The notes: generated from the sequence alone by a model not told the origin. A stretch of DNA of 64,000 bases from Streptomyces sp. ISL-87 (GCF_018614095.1 NZ_JAGGOY010000008.1:1-64000); one strand, 5' to 3'. Shown: positions 23,935-32,754, counted from the stretch's first letter. Numbers and translations are program-made.

Positions 23935-26085
23935 TCAGGACGTGCCGGAGGTGGAAGCCGTGAGGTCGTAGAAGGTGGCTCCGCCGACCGTGGTGGCCTT
24001 GAAGTTGGCCTTCACCCAGGTCTCGATGGCGCTGCTGGTGCCGCCGCCCGGGCCACCCATGCCGCCCGCACGGTTCATGCCCGGGGCCTCGCCCGGGCCG
24101 CCGCCACCCTCAACGCCCTGGCCGCTGCTCTGGGCGCCGCTCTGGCCGATGAACCAGTGGATCTTCCCCGCCTTCACGTACTCCTGGAACTGCTTCAGCG
24201 TCGGCGAAGGGTCGCTCCCGTTGAAGCCGCCGACCGGCATGACCGGGACGCCGGAGGCCAGTTGGTAGCTCGCCGCGTTCTGGGAGCCGATGGCGGCTGC
24301 CGCCCAGGTGTACCTCGCGGCGTCGGTGCGCAGGGCCGCCTTCGCCTCGGCGCTGGCCTCTGTACCGTTCAGCAGGCCGCCCATACCGCCCGGGCCGCCG
24401 CCCATCCGCTCGACGCCGCGCCCGCCTTGACCTGCCTGGCCGCCCTGGCCCGCGGGGGCGCCCTGGCCGCCTGGGCCGCCCGGCATCATCCGGCCCGGCA
24501 CTGCGCCCTGCGGGGCGGCGCCGCCCGGCAGGTAGAAGGTGCGCAGGCCCTGGCCACCGGGGCCGCCCGGGCCGCCCATCCCGCCCCGGCCGCCCATGAC
24601 CGCGGGGCCGGCCGTCACGATCGACCCCTGGTGCGCGGTGCCCACCGTGGTCAGGCAGTAAGCGAGCGGCCCCGCGAGCGCCGCACCCAGGCCCACGGCG
24701 GCCACCGCGAGCAGCCCCCGGCGCCCCAGCCGGCCGGCGAAGGGCAGCACGGCCGCCGCCCCGAGTCCGGCGGCGAGCACGGTCCAGCGCAGCCACGGCA
24801 CGTACCCGGTGGAGCGGCCGAGCAGCACGAACGCCCAGTACGCGGTCAGCGCGAGGGTTCCGGCGAGGGTGAGGGAGGCGGCCCGGCTGCCCCGCTCCTC
24901 CCACAGCACGACGACGCCCATGCCGACGAGCGCGGCCACGAAGGGCGCCAGCGCGACGGTGTAGTACTCGTGGAAGATGCCCTGCATATAGCTGAACACC
25001 AGCGCGGTGATCAGCAGCGAGCCGCCCCAGGCCAGGAAGGCCGCCCGGGCCATGCTCTCCAGCGAGTCGGTGGCCCGGCGAGCCCGCCAGGTGATCACCA
25101 GGCCGGCCACGAGCAGCACCAGGGCCGTCGGCAGCAGCCAGGAGATCTGACCGCCGATATTGGCCGAGAACAGCCGGTCGATGCCGGTCTCCCCCCAGCT
25201 CATCCCCCCGCCACCGCCGGCGCGTCCGCCACCGCCGACGCTGCCGGTCTCGTTGCCGTTGATCCGGCCGAGGCCGTTGTAGCCGAGGGTCAGCTCCAGG
25301 AAGGAGTTGTTCTGCGAACCGCCGATGTACGGGCGGGAGGAGGCGGGCCAGAGCTTCACGACGGCCACCCACCAGCCCCCGGCCAGGACCATCGCGAGCC
25401 CGGCGAGCAGCAGCTGGCCCAGGCGCCGGCGCAAGCCGGTGGGCGCGCAGACCGCGTACAGCAGGGCGAGCGGCGGCAGGATGACGAAGGCCTGGAGGGT
25501 CTTGGTGAGGAAGGCGAAGCCGACCGCCACGCCCGCCCAGAGCAGCCACTTCGTCCGGGCCCCGTCGAGGGCGCGCAGGACGCAGTACACCGTGACGGTG
25601 AGCAGCAGGGTGAGCAGCGCGTCGGGGTTGTTGAAGCGGAACATCAGCGCGGCGACGGGCGTGAGCGCGAAGACGGTGCCGCTCAGCAGCGCGGCGACCG
25701 GTCCGAACTGACGGCGTACGGCGGCGTAGAGCACGGCGGTGGTGGCGACGCCCATCAGGGCCTGCGGGACGAGGATCTGCCAGGCTCCGAGCCCGAACAG
25801 CCGGACGGAGAGCGCCATCGGCCACAGGGCGGCCGGGGGCTTGTCGACGGTGATGGAGTTGCCCGCGTCGGAGGAGCCGAAGAAGAAGGCCTTCCAGCTC
25901 TCGGAGCCTGCCTGGACGGCTGCGGAGTAGAAGGAGTTGGCGTAGCCGGAGGCGCCGAGGTCCCACAGCAGCAGGAGGGCGGTGGCGATCAGGAGTGCGG
26001 CGTAGGCGGGGCGTTCCCAGCGCGGGCGGAGGGTGTGCGCCCTGGCCGCGACGGGCGGGAAGAGCGGCAGTGCTGCCGTGGTCAT
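23935..26085 (-). CDS. GT39-like membrane glycosyltransferase with Gly-rich insert
   Basis: The 716-aa protein has an N-terminal GT-C fold: about 11-12 membrane segments, the first loop with SITVDKPPAALWPMALS (about 75-91, the DKPP motif of ArnT/PMT-like enzymes) and a later GIFHEYYTVALAPFVAALVG. It would transfer sugar from a polyprenyl-phosphate donor on the outer face of the membrane. After the membrane part comes a long Gly/Met/Pro/Gln-rich segment (about 500-590, GGPGGQG-type repeats) and an external C domain ending FYDLTAST. The start overlaps the stop of the GT2-GtrA gene (ATGA), which probably makes the lipid-linked sugar. Confidence 0.87.
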   Translation of the reverse strand: MTTAALPLFPPVAARAHTLRPRWERPAYAALLIATALLLLWDLGASGYANSFYSAAVQAGSESWKAFFFGSSDAGNSITVDKPPAALWPMALSVRLFGLGAWQILVPQALMGVATTAVLYAAVRRQFGPVAALLSGTVFALTPVAALMFRFNNPDALLTLLLTVTVYCVLRALDGARTKWLLWAGVAVGFAFLTKTLQAFVILPPLALLYAVCAPTGLRRRLGQLLLAGLAMVLAGGWWVAVVKLWPASSRPYIGGSQNNSFLELTLGYNGLGRINGNETGSVGGGGRAGGGGGMSWGETGIDRLFSANIGGQISWLLPTALVLLVAGLVITWRARRATDSLESMARAAFLAWGGSLLITALVFSYMQGIFHEYYTVALAPFVAALVGMGVVVLWEERGSRAASLTLAGTLALTAYWAFVLLGRSTGYVPWLRWTVLAAGLGAAAVLPFAGRLGRRGLLAVAAVGLGAALAGPLAYCLTTVGTAHQGSIVTAGPAVMGGRGGMGGPGGPGGQGLRTFYLPGGAAPQGAVPGRMMPGGPGGQGAPAGQGGQAGQGGRGVERMGGGPGGMGGLLNGTEASAEAKAALRTDAARYTWAAAAIGSQNAASYQLASGVPVMPVGGFNGSDPSPTLKQFQEYVKAGKIHWFIGQSGAQSSGQGVEGGGGPGEAPGMNRAGGMGGPGGGTSSAIETWVKANFKATTVGGATFYDLTASTSGTS

Positions 26086-27356
26086 CGGATGTCGTCCTTC
26101 GCAGGAGTGGTGCGCCGCTCGGGGAAGACCCAGGCGCGGAAGAGCAGGAACCTCAGCACGGTGGCGGCGAGGTTGGCCGTGATCAGGACGGCCAGTTCGG
26201 TGCTGTGGGCCGGGTCGGCGCTGGCCGCGCCGAGGGCGGCGAGCGAGCCACTGGTCAGGGCCAGCCCGATGCCGAACACGACGAGCCCCTGGGCCTGGTG
26301 GCGTACGGCCCGGGCCCGGCCCCGCACCCCGAAGGTGAGCCGGCGGTTGGCGGCGGTGTTGCCGACGGCGGAGAGCAGCAGGGCCGCCGCGTTGGCGGCC
26401 TGGGGCCCGGCTCCGGCGCGGAAGGCGGAGTACAGCAGCAGGTAGAGCAGGGTGCTCAGCACCCCGACGACACAGAAGCCGAGGAACTGGCGGGCCAGCC
26501 CGCTGGGCACTCCGGGCAGGGCGGTCCGGTCGCGCGGGTCGTCGCCGAAGGGGCGGGAGAGCCGGTCGAGCGGGAGCGCCCCGACGGCCAGCGCCCTGCC
26601 GACCCGCCAGACACCCTTGAGGTCCTCGGTGGCGGTGCGCACGATGTGGACGGTGGAGTCGGGATCGTCCACCCAGTCCACCGGCACCTCGTGGATCCGC
26701 AGCCCGGCCCGCTCGGCGAGCACCAGCAGCTCGGTGTCGAAGAACCAGCCGGAGTCCTCCACCAGCGGCAGCAGCCGCTCCGCGACCTCCCGGCGTATCG
26801 CCTTGAACCCGCACTGGGCGTCGCTGAACCGGGCGGCCAGGGAGGAGCGCAGGAGCAGATTGTAGGCCCGGGAGACGAACTCCCGCTTCGCTCCGCGCAC
26901 CACGCGGGAGGAACGGGCGAGGCGGGTGCCGATGGCGAGGTCGGAGTGGCCGGAGATCAGCGGGGCGACCAGCGGCAGCAGTGCGTTGAGGTCGGTGGAG
27001 AGGTCCACGTCCATGTACGCGAGGACGGGCGCCTCGGAATCGGACCACACGGTGCGCAGGGCGCGGCCGCGGCCCTTCTCCTCCAGCCGGGTGCTGCGTA
27101 CGCCGTCGACGGTGTCGGCGAGGGTGGCCGCGACCTCGGGGGTGCGGTCGGTGCTCGCGTTGTCGGCGATGGTGATGCGGAAGGGGTACGGGAAGGTCCG
27201 GGTGAGGTGCTCGTGCAGCCGACGCACACAAGGGCCGAGGTCCTTCTCCTCGTTGAACACCGGGATCACCACGTCGAGTACGGGCTCGCCGGGCACAGGC
27301 TGGAGGGGCGCCCGGGCCGGGAGGGCGCCAAGGCCGGGAGAGGTGTCGATTGGCAT
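26082..27356 (-). CDS. GT2 polyprenyl-phosphate glycosyltransferase fused to a GtrA flippase domain
   Basis: The 424-aa protein has an N-terminal GT2 domain: DVVIPVFNEEKDLGPCVRRL (28-47), the metal motif VLAYMDVDLSTDLNALL (DVD near 115), FSDAQCGFKAIRREVAERLL and WFFDTELLVLAERAG, as in dolichol-phosphate mannosyl/glucosyl transferases. The C-terminal part (about 275-415) is a GtrA domain with four membrane helices. The fused protein would make and possibly flip the donor lipid for the GT39-like enzyme encoded immediately downstream. ATG 27356 has GAGGG upstream. It is the third gene of a response regulator - kinase - GT - GT operon. Confidence 0.9.
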   Translation of the reverse strand: MPIDTSPGLGALPARAPLQPVPGEPVLDVVIPVFNEEKDLGPCVRRLHEHLTRTFPYPFRITIADNASTDRTPEVAATLADTVDGVRSTRLEEKGRGRALRTVWSDSEAPVLAYMDVDLSTDLNALLPLVAPLISGHSDLAIGTRLARSSRVVRGAKREFVSRAYNLLLRSSLAARFSDAQCGFKAIRREVAERLLPLVEDSGWFFDTELLVLAERAGLRIHEVPVDWVDDPDSTVHIVRTATEDLKGVWRVGRALAVGALPLDRLSRPFGDDPRDRTALPGVPSGLARQFLGFCVVGVLSTLLYLLLYSAFRAGAGPQAANAAALLLSAVGNTAANRRLTFGVRGRARAVRHQAQGLVVFGIGLALTSGSLAALGAASADPAHSTELAVLITANLAATVLRFLLFRAWVFPERRTTPAKDDIR

Positions 27357-27381
27357 GGACCGACCCTCGCCGGGCGGGCTG

Positions 27382-29124
27382 TCACCGCTGTGTGGTGAGC
27401 CTGTGGCCCGTCTGTGAGTCCTGGTGCTGGGCCTGGTACTGGTGCTGGTGCTGGTGCTTGTGCCTGTCGGCGTCGGCGGCGAGCGGCAGCAGCACCTGGA
27501 AGCGGGTCCGCCCCGGCTCGCTCTCCACATCGACCCGTCCCCCGTGCGCCGAGACCACCGCCTCGACGATGGCGAGCCCGAGTCCGGTGGAACCCGCCGC
27601 CCGGGAGCGGGAGGCGTCGCCCCGGGCGAAGCGCTCGAAGATGTGGGGGAGCAGGGCCGGGGGGATCCCGGGCCCGTTGTCCTCGATCCGCAGCCGGACG
27701 GCGGATGTTTCACGTGAAACATGCGCGGTGACGGTGGTGCCCGGCGGGGTGTGGGTGCGGGCGTTGGCGAGGAGGTTCACCAGGACCTGCTGGATCCGCG
27801 CGGAGTCGCCCCGGACGGGCGCGGGCTCGTCCGGGAGTTCCAGGCGCCAGTGGTGTTCGGGCCCGGCGGCCCGGGCATCGCTTACGGCGTCCACGACGAG
27901 CGGGGCGAGGTCGGTCTCGTCGGAGGAGAGCGGGCGGCCCGCGTCGAGCCGGGCCAGCAGCAGGAGGTCCTCGACCAGGCCGGTCATCCGGGTGGCCTCG
28001 GACTCGATCCGGCCCAGGGCGTGCCGGGTGTCGGGGCCGGGCTCCTCCCGTCCCCGTCGGGTGAGTTCGGCGTAGCCGCGGATGGAGGCCAGCGGGGTGC
28101 GCAGCTCGTGACTGGCGTCGGCGACGAACTGCCGGACCCGGGTCTCGCTCTGCTGGCGGACGGTGAGGGCGGAGGAGACATGGCCCAGCATCCGGTTGAG
28201 GGCCGCGCCGACCTGGCCCACCTCGGTGCGCGGGTCGGCCTCGGCGTCCGGGACACGTTCGTGCAGGGCGGGCTCGCCGCTGTGCAGGGTGAGTTCGGAG
28301 ACCCGGGTCGCGGTGGCGGCCACCCGGCGCAGCGGGCGCAGGGCGACTCCGACCAGGGCCTGCCCGGCGAGGGAGGCCGCGATCAGCCCGGCCAGGGTGA
28401 CGCAGACCTCCACCGCGATCAGGATGCGGACGGTGGAGTCGACCCCGTCGAGCGGGAACCCGAGGACCATGCTCCCGTCGGGGGCGGTGAGCACCCGGTA
28501 GTCCCCCAGCCCGGGCAGCTTCAGGTCCACCGGGCCGAACCCGCCGGGGACGGCCTTGCGGGCGGCTTCGGCGAAGACGGCGCTCTGGGCCTCGGTGAGG
28601 GGCTGGCGGTGGTCGAGGGCGGGCCCGTCGGCGGGGACGATCCGGGCAGTGCCGATCACCTTCCCGGCGGCGTCGAGCCGGATCCCGGCGGTGCCGAGGG
28701 GGGATCCGGGTGGCAGCACGAAGCCGAGGGTGCTCTCGTGTGTCCCCTTCCCGAAGCCGGGTCCGCGGATGGCCATGCCCACGGAGGTACGCAGCTGGTC
28801 GTCGAGCTGGTCGACCAGGTAGGACCGCAGCGCGAGGGTGGTCACGGTTCCGATGGCGGCGCCCACGACGGCGATCAGCGCCACGGCCGAGAACACCAGC
28901 CGGGTCCGCAGGGACCAGGGCCGCCGGAGGCGACTCGGGCGCGCGGACCGGCGTACGGCCCGGGGAAAGGGGAGAGGGCGGAGGGCCCGGGGAAAAGGGA
29001 GACGGCGGAGATGGCGGAGATGGCAGAGACGGCGGAGACGGCGGAGACGGCGGAGACGGCGGAGACGGCGGAGACGGCGGAGACGGCGGAGACGGCGGAG
29101 ACGGCGGAGACGGCGGAGCTTCAC
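27382..29124 (-). CDS. Sensor histidine kinase with Arg-Arg-Leu repeat N terminus
   Basis: The 580-aa protein has one membrane helix (LVFSAVALIAVVGAAIGTVT), an outer sensor region, a second helix, HAMP, HisKA (FVADASHELRTPLASIRGYA, phospho-His) and HATPase_c with N box (QVLVNLLANARTHTPPGT), G1 (IEDNGPGIPP) and G2 (STGLGLAIVEAVVSAHGG). It should be fully active. GTG 29124 overlaps the response-regulator stop by one base, and the first about 40 residues are (Arg-Arg-Leu)n repeats encoded by a 9-bp minisatellite. A parS-like box lies inside the coding region at 27707. The C-terminal tail is His/Gln-rich (KHQHQHQYQAQHQ). Confidence 0.9.
   Translation of the reverse strand: MKLRRLRRLRRLRRLRRLRRLRRLRRLRRLRRLCHLRHLRRLPFPRALRPLPFPRAVRRSARPSRLRRPWSLRTRLVFSAVALIAVVGAAIGTVTTLALRSYLVDQLDDQLRTSVGMAIRGPGFGKGTHESTLGFVLPPGSPLGTAGIRLDAAGKVIGTARIVPADGPALDHRQPLTEAQSAVFAEAARKAVPGGFGPVDLKLPGLGDYRVLTAPDGSMVLGFPLDGVDSTVRILIAVEVCVTLAGLIAASLAGQALVGVALRPLRRVAATATRVSELTLHSGEPALHERVPDAEADPRTEVGQVGAALNRMLGHVSSALTVRQQSETRVRQFVADASHELRTPLASIRGYAELTRRGREEPGPDTRHALGRIESEATRMTGLVEDLLLLARLDAGRPLSSDETDLAPLVVDAVSDARAAGPEHHWRLELPDEPAPVRGDSARIQQVLVNLLANARTHTPPGTTVTAHVSRETSAVRLRIEDNGPGIPPALLPHIFERFARGDASRSRAAGSTGLGLAIVEAVVSAHGGRVDVESEPGRTRFQVLLPLAADADRHKHQHQHQYQAQHQDSQTGHRLTTQR
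27707..27720. other. parS-like site GTTTCACGTGAAAC
   Basis: A perfect 14-bp palindrome matching the Streptomyces ParB binding site lies inside the kinase gene. ParB would nucleate the centromere complex here. The site encodes His-Val-Ser-Arg-Glu-Thr of the kinase. Confidence 0.88.
29001..29117. repeat. 9-bp minisatellite GACGGCGGA, 13 copies
   Basis: Thirteen units lie head to tail; the ten at 29028-29117 are identical and the three before carry one or two changes. On the minus strand they encode Leu-Arg-Arg repeats at the start of the histidine kinase. Copy number changes keep the frame because the unit is 9 bp. Confidence 0.95.
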
Positions 29125-29891
29125 TACTCGGCCGGCTTGATCAGGTAGCCGGCGCCGCGCCGGGTGTGGATCATCGGCGGCCGCCCGGGGCCGCTCTCCA
29201 GCTTCCGCCGCAGGTAGGAGATGTACAGCTCGACCACATTGGCCTGGCCTCCGAAGTCGTACGACCACACCCGGTCCAGGATCTGCGCCTTGCTCAGCAC
29301 CCGGCGCGGATTGCGCATCAGGTAGCGCAGCAGCTCGAACTCGGTGGCGGTCAGGTGGATCTCCTGACCGCCCCGCGTCACCTCGTGGCTGTCCTCGTCG
29401 AGCCGCAGATCCCCCACGGCCAGGACCGAGCCGCCGCGCGCCGCCTGCGCGGCACCCGAGCGGCGGACCAGGCCGCGCAGCCGGGCCACGACCTCCTCCA
29501 GGCTGAACGGCTTGGTGACGTAGTCGTCGCCGCCCGCCGTCAGGCCCGCGATCCGGTCCTCCACCGAGTCCTTGGCGGTCAGGAACAGCACCGGGACCTG
29601 CGGGATCTCCCGCCGCAGCCGCCCGAGGACGGCCAGGCCGTCCATGTCGGGGAGCATGATGTCGAGGACCACCACGTCGGGACGGAACTCCCGCGCCGCC
29701 CGCACCGCGCCCGCCCCGTCGCCCGCGCTGCGGACCTCGCAGCCCTCGTAGCGCAGGGCCATGGACAGGAGCTCGGAGAGCGCGGCCTCGTCGTCGACCA
29801 CGAGCACCCGGCAGGGGCCGCCGTCGGGCCGCACGAGGGCCGTGGGGTTACTGGTGGACGTGGACGCGTGGGAGGTGGTCGTCGCAGTCAT
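29124..29891 (-). CDS. OmpR/PhoB-family response regulator
   Basis: The 255-aa protein has a Ser/Thr-rich N tail, a receiver domain (VLVVDDEAALSELLSMALRY with acidic pair, VVVLDIMLPDMDG with phospho-Asp near 78, FLTAKDS and VTKPFSLEE) and a winged-helix output domain (LTATEFELLRYLMRNPRRVL, SYDFGGQANVVELYISYLRR, TRRGAGYLIKP). It pairs with the kinase whose GTG overlaps its stop. The probable targets are this operon itself, since the two glycosyltransferases follow the kinase. The ATG at 29891 lacks a strong ribosome site. Confidence 0.95.
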   Translation of the reverse strand: MTATTTSHASTSTSNPTALVRPDGGPCRVLVVDDEAALSELLSMALRYEGCEVRSAGDGAGAVRAAREFRPDVVVLDIMLPDMDGLAVLGRLRREIPQVPVLFLTAKDSVEDRIAGLTAGGDDYVTKPFSLEEVVARLRGLVRRSGAAQAARGGSVLAVGDLRLDEDSHEVTRGGQEIHLTATEFELLRYLMRNPRRVLSKAQILDRVWSYDFGGQANVVELYISYLRRKLESGPGRPPMIHTRRGAGYLIKPAE

Positions 29892-29966
29892 GAGGACACG
29901 CTGTCCCGTGCCTCTGAGAGCGTTCTTGTCCCTTCCTGTGAATTTCCTGAGAAACGCCCGGCCCCT

Positions 29967-30034
29967 CAGCCAGCTCAGCCCCTCAGCCAGCTCAGCCCCT
30001 CAGCCAGCCCAGGCCCTCAGCCCGTTCAGGCCCT
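29967..30034. repeat. 17-bp tandem repeat ending at the amidohydrolase stop codon
   Basis: CAGCCAGCTCAGCCCCT is repeated at 29967-29983 and 29984-30000 and, with changes, at 30001-30017 and 30018-30034. The next bases, 30034-30036, are the stop codon of the amidohydrolase on the minus strand, and each unit contains the same TCAG word. Confidence 0.85.
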
Positions 30035-30912
30035 CAGTCGAGGCGGAACAACCGGGCGCCGTTGTCGTGGCAGACCGCCCGCAGCCAGTCGTCACCCAGG
30101 CCGAGCCGTTCCAGAGCCTCCAGCTGGTGCTCGTACGGGTAGGGGATGTTCGGGAAGTCGGTACCGAGCAGGATCCGGTCACCGAGGTCGGCGAGCCGCC
30201 CGACGTCGCCCGGCGGGAACCCGCTGAACTGTTCGGAGAAGTCGGTGAAGGCCATCGTGGTGTCGAGGCGGACCTCGGCGTACCGGTCGGCCAGGTCGAG
30301 GAAGTCCGCGTACTCGGGCATGCCCATGTGCGCAATGATCAGCGGCAGCCGCGGATGCCGGGCCAGCAGCCGGGCGATCGGCTCCGGGCCGGTGTACTTG
30401 CCCGGGACCGGCCCCGAACCACAATGGATCACGACGGGGATGCCGGCCTCGGCGAGCAGCCCCCAGACCGGGGCGAGCCGGTCGTCGTTCGGGTCGTAGC
30501 CGCCGACCTGGAGGTGTGCCTTGAAGACGCGGGCGCCGGCCTCCACCGCCTGCCGGGTGTAATCCCCCACGCCCTCCTCCGGGAAGAAGGTGGCGGTGTG
30601 CAGGCAGTCCGGGGTCCGGGCGGCGAAATCGGCGGCCCAGGAATTGAGCCAGGCGGCCATCGCGGGCTTGTGCGGGTACAGCATGGCGGTGAAGGCCCGC
30701 ACCCCGAACTCCCGCAGCAGCGCGACCCGCTGCTCCTCCTCGTGCCGGTAGGTGATGGGCCACTCGACGCCGGTCAGCGGGCCGACCGCGTCGAAGTAGT
30801 CCCACACCTTGTCCAGGACCCGCTCGGGCATGAAGTGGGTGTGTACGTCGACCAGTCCGGGCAGCCCGAGCCGCTCCCGGAAGGCGCGGACCGCCTCAGC
30901 CGTTGCGGGCAA
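30034..30912 (-). CDS. Amidohydrolase family (TIM-barrel metal hydrolase)
   Basis: The 292-aa protein has the metal-binding LVDVHTHFMP (HxH, residues 20-29), a middle FKAHLQVGGYDP, VVIHCGSGPVPG, IIAHMGMPEYADFLDLADRY and the late Asp in ILLGTDFPNIPY (near 248). This is the ACMSD/amidohydrolase-2 group, which acts as decarboxylases or hydrolases on carboxylated aromatics and related compounds. The start overlaps the ABM gene end by 17 bp. Its stop lies at the border of a 17-bp repeat array. The substrate is unknown. Confidence 0.88.
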   Translation of the reverse strand: MPATAEAVRAFRERLGLPGLVDVHTHFMPERVLDKVWDYFDAVGPLTGVEWPITYRHEEEQRVALLREFGVRAFTAMLYPHKPAMAAWLNSWAADFAARTPDCLHTATFFPEEGVGDYTRQAVEAGARVFKAHLQVGGYDPNDDRLAPVWGLLAEAGIPVVIHCGSGPVPGKYTGPEPIARLLARHPRLPLIIAHMGMPEYADFLDLADRYAEVRLDTTMAFTDFSEQFSGFPPGDVGRLADLGDRILLGTDFPNIPYPYEHQLEALERLGLGDDWLRAVCHDNGARLFRLD

Positions 30913-31234
30913 AGCCGTGGCTCCGCTCTACCGTGGCGACGTGAAGGGTGTAGCTCTCGTACCAGTCGGCGCGGCCCTGTGCCATGGCCGCCTGGTGCTC
31001 CAAGTCCTCCCGCCAGGCGGTGAGGGACTCCTGGTCGCGGAAGTAGGCGACGGTGATGCCGAGGCCGCCGGGGTTGCGCGCGGACTCGTAGCCGAGGAAG
31101 CCGGGGATCTCGCCCACGATCTCCTTCATCCGGGAGAGGGTCTCCGGGTAGCCGCTGTCGTCCGGGGTGCGGACACTGGTGAAAACCGCCATCAGGTAAG
31201 GCGGTTCGAAGGCCGGTACAGGCTGGATGCTCAT
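30896..31234 (-). CDS. Antibiotic biosynthesis monooxygenase (ABM) domain protein
   Basis: The 112-aa protein is a single ABM ferredoxin-like fold: YLMAVFTSVRTPDDSGYPET, the helix TLSRMKEIVGEIPGFLGYES and the strand GLGITVAYFRDQESLTAWRE. ABM proteins are dimeric cofactor-free monooxygenases, heme-degrading enzymes or small binding proteins. ATG 31234 has GGAGG 4 bp upstream. It overlaps the amidohydrolase start and so is co-translated with it, suggesting a shared catabolic step. Confidence 0.87.
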   Translation of the reverse strand: MSIQPVPAFEPPYLMAVFTSVRTPDDSGYPETLSRMKEIVGEIPGFLGYESARNPGGLGITVAYFRDQESLTAWREDLEHQAAMAQGRADWYESYTLHVATVERSHGFARNG

Positions 31235-31336
31235 GGCCTCCACCCTCGGCGGCGAGCCCCTGGCATGTCCACGGGTAAGAGGCCCTGGAGGCCAAAGGGA
31301 TCCAAGTTTTGACCTTGGAAACCCGGGCCTGTGTGG

Positions 31337-32215
31337 TCAAAACAGCCCGTCCTGCTCAAGGTCCACGGGTGGCGTGATCCCCACGACCGGCACGTCGGTG
31401 GCGCTGTGCTCGCCGGGGGCGACCAGCTCCCAGCCGGCCAGCAGCCGGGTGTCCACCACCAGCCCGTCCGCGACATGCAGATCCGGCCCGGCCGCGCCCG
31501 CCAGCCGACCCGCCACCACCCCTCCCGGCACCATCCCGGTGATCACCCGGGTGGGCACCGGCAGCCCTCTCAGCCCGAACGCCCGCGCGTGATCGACGGC
31601 TTCACAGCCCACCCGCTCCAGCGACTCCGGCCACCCGGGCAGCGCCACGGCCCGGGCGTGCAGTTCGGCGACCTCCCGGGCCCGCTCGGGCTCCGGCGGC
31701 AGGTGGGCCCGTACGGCGCGCTTGCGGGCGTACGCGATCCGGTCGGGCACGCCCAGCGCCGCCCGCAGCAGCTCCTCGGTCCGCCGGGCGGCCATCAGCG
31801 GCCCGCGGCCCAGCCAGGCCCAGGTCACCGCCCCCTGCTCCAGCAGCCGGGCCGAGCCGCGCTCCTCGGCGGTGATGCCGACCTTGACCAGCCCGGGCCC
31901 GAACCAGGCCAGGTACACCCGGTAGGTGCGCGGATCGGCGGCGTTGGTGTCGGCGGCCACCGAGAAGGACCGGTCCAGGCGGGCGCACTGGGGGCACTGG
32001 GCGTTCCCCGTCCGGGCGGGCACGGTCGCGGCCGTCGGACACGGGGTCCGCTTCCCGGCCCGCCGCACGCCGAGGCAGTGCCGCTCCCCGCGGGCGGCGA
32101 AGGCGAGCGGCTGCCCGTACACGAGCACGCTGGTCCGCTCCCCGCGCCCCTCCCCGTACCAGCCGATGGCCGGGCGCCCCTCGCTCCACCGGATCCCGGT
32201 GCACCACCAGGTCAC
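31337..32215 (-). CDS. DUF2797 family protein
   Basis: The 292-aa protein has a central GIY-YIG-like segment (RTYRVYLAWFGPGLVKVGIT, about 97-116) and the Cys residues of a possible zinc site (CPQCARL near 74), as in the DUF2797 family. No catalytic role is established for the family; the fold resemblance to GIY-YIG nucleases is my inference. The GTG start overlaps the stop of the Lrp gene by four bases, so the two are coupled. Confidence 0.82.
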   Translation of the reverse strand: MTWWCTGIRWSEGRPAIGWYGEGRGERTSVLVYGQPLAFAARGERHCLGVRRAGKRTPCPTAATVPARTGNAQCPQCARLDRSFSVAADTNAADPRTYRVYLAWFGPGLVKVGITAEERGSARLLEQGAVTWAWLGRGPLMAARRTEELLRAALGVPDRIAYARKRAVRAHLPPEPERAREVAELHARAVALPGWPESLERVGCEAVDHARAFGLRGLPVPTRVITGMVPGGVVAGRLAGAAGPDLHVADGLVVDTRLLAGWELVAPGEHSATDVPVVGITPPVDLEQDGLF

Positions 32216-32646
32216 AGCGGGAGGGGACGCTCGAAGAAGGTCTCCAGTACGACGGTCGCGTGCGTACCGCTCACGCCGTCGATGCCGTAGAGGCGGCGCA
32301 GCACGTCCTGCAACTGCTCCGTCGAGGCCGTGCGCACCTTCACCAGCACGGAGGCGCTGCCCGCGATGATGTGCGCCTCCTGGATCTCGGCGATCCCTTC
32401 GAACGCGGCCGCGGAGTCCCCCATCCAGGCGGTGGAATCGACCATCACGTAGGCCAGCACCCCGCTGCCGACGGCGGCGGGATCCACCTCGACCGTCGTC
32501 CGCCGGATGACCCCGCGCTCCCGCAGCTTGCGCACCCGCTCGTGGGTGGCCCCCGCCGACAGCCCGACGGCTGCGCCGAGGGTGGCGTAGGACTGGCCCG
32601 CGTCCTGCTGGAGGCGCCGGACGAGCGCCCGGTCGATGTCGTCCAC
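32212..32646 (-). CDS. Lrp/AsnC family transcriptional regulator
   Basis: The 144-aa protein has the AsnC HTH (DIDRALVRRLQQDAGQSYAT and LGAAVGLSAGATHERVRKLR, residues 3-43) and a C-terminal RAM ligand-binding fold (GVLAYVMVDSTAWMGDSAAA, SASVLVKVRTASTEQLQDVL). Lrp proteins form octamers that sense amino acids or related ligands. GTG 32646 has GGGAGGAAG 7 bp upstream. It is divergent from the SMP-30 gene (109-bp gap), a likely target. Confidence 0.92.
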   Translation of the reverse strand: MDDIDRALVRRLQQDAGQSYATLGAAVGLSAGATHERVRKLRERGVIRRTTVEVDPAAVGSGVLAYVMVDSTAWMGDSAAAFEGIAEIQEAHIIAGSASVLVKVRTASTEQLQDVLRRLYGIDGVSGTHATVVLETFFERPLPL

Positions 32647-32754
32647 GCGATCTTCCTCCCGTATCCCCGTCAGGCCTTGCGAAGACAGTACCGGATCCTG
32701 CAATCTCATCTTCATGCCGAACACAATTCGGTGGCTCATCCGTTGGGGGAAATC

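Noticed and set aside
23317..26445. 1042-residue plus-strand frame over the TetR and GT39 genes
   Set aside because: It is a shadow of the minus-strand genes with Gly/Ala/Arg-rich low-information sequence, no ribosome site and no domain.
23935..27231. Very long frames on one strand, including a 1098-residue frame across three genes
   Set aside because: GC-rich third positions keep opposite and shifted frames open. The long frame contains the GT39 gene, but its upstream part is Arg/Pro noise over the GT2 gene.
29001..29117. CRISPR-like array
   Set aside because: Units are contiguous 9-bp copies without spacers, so this is a minisatellite. The same holds for the other tandem arrays in the window.
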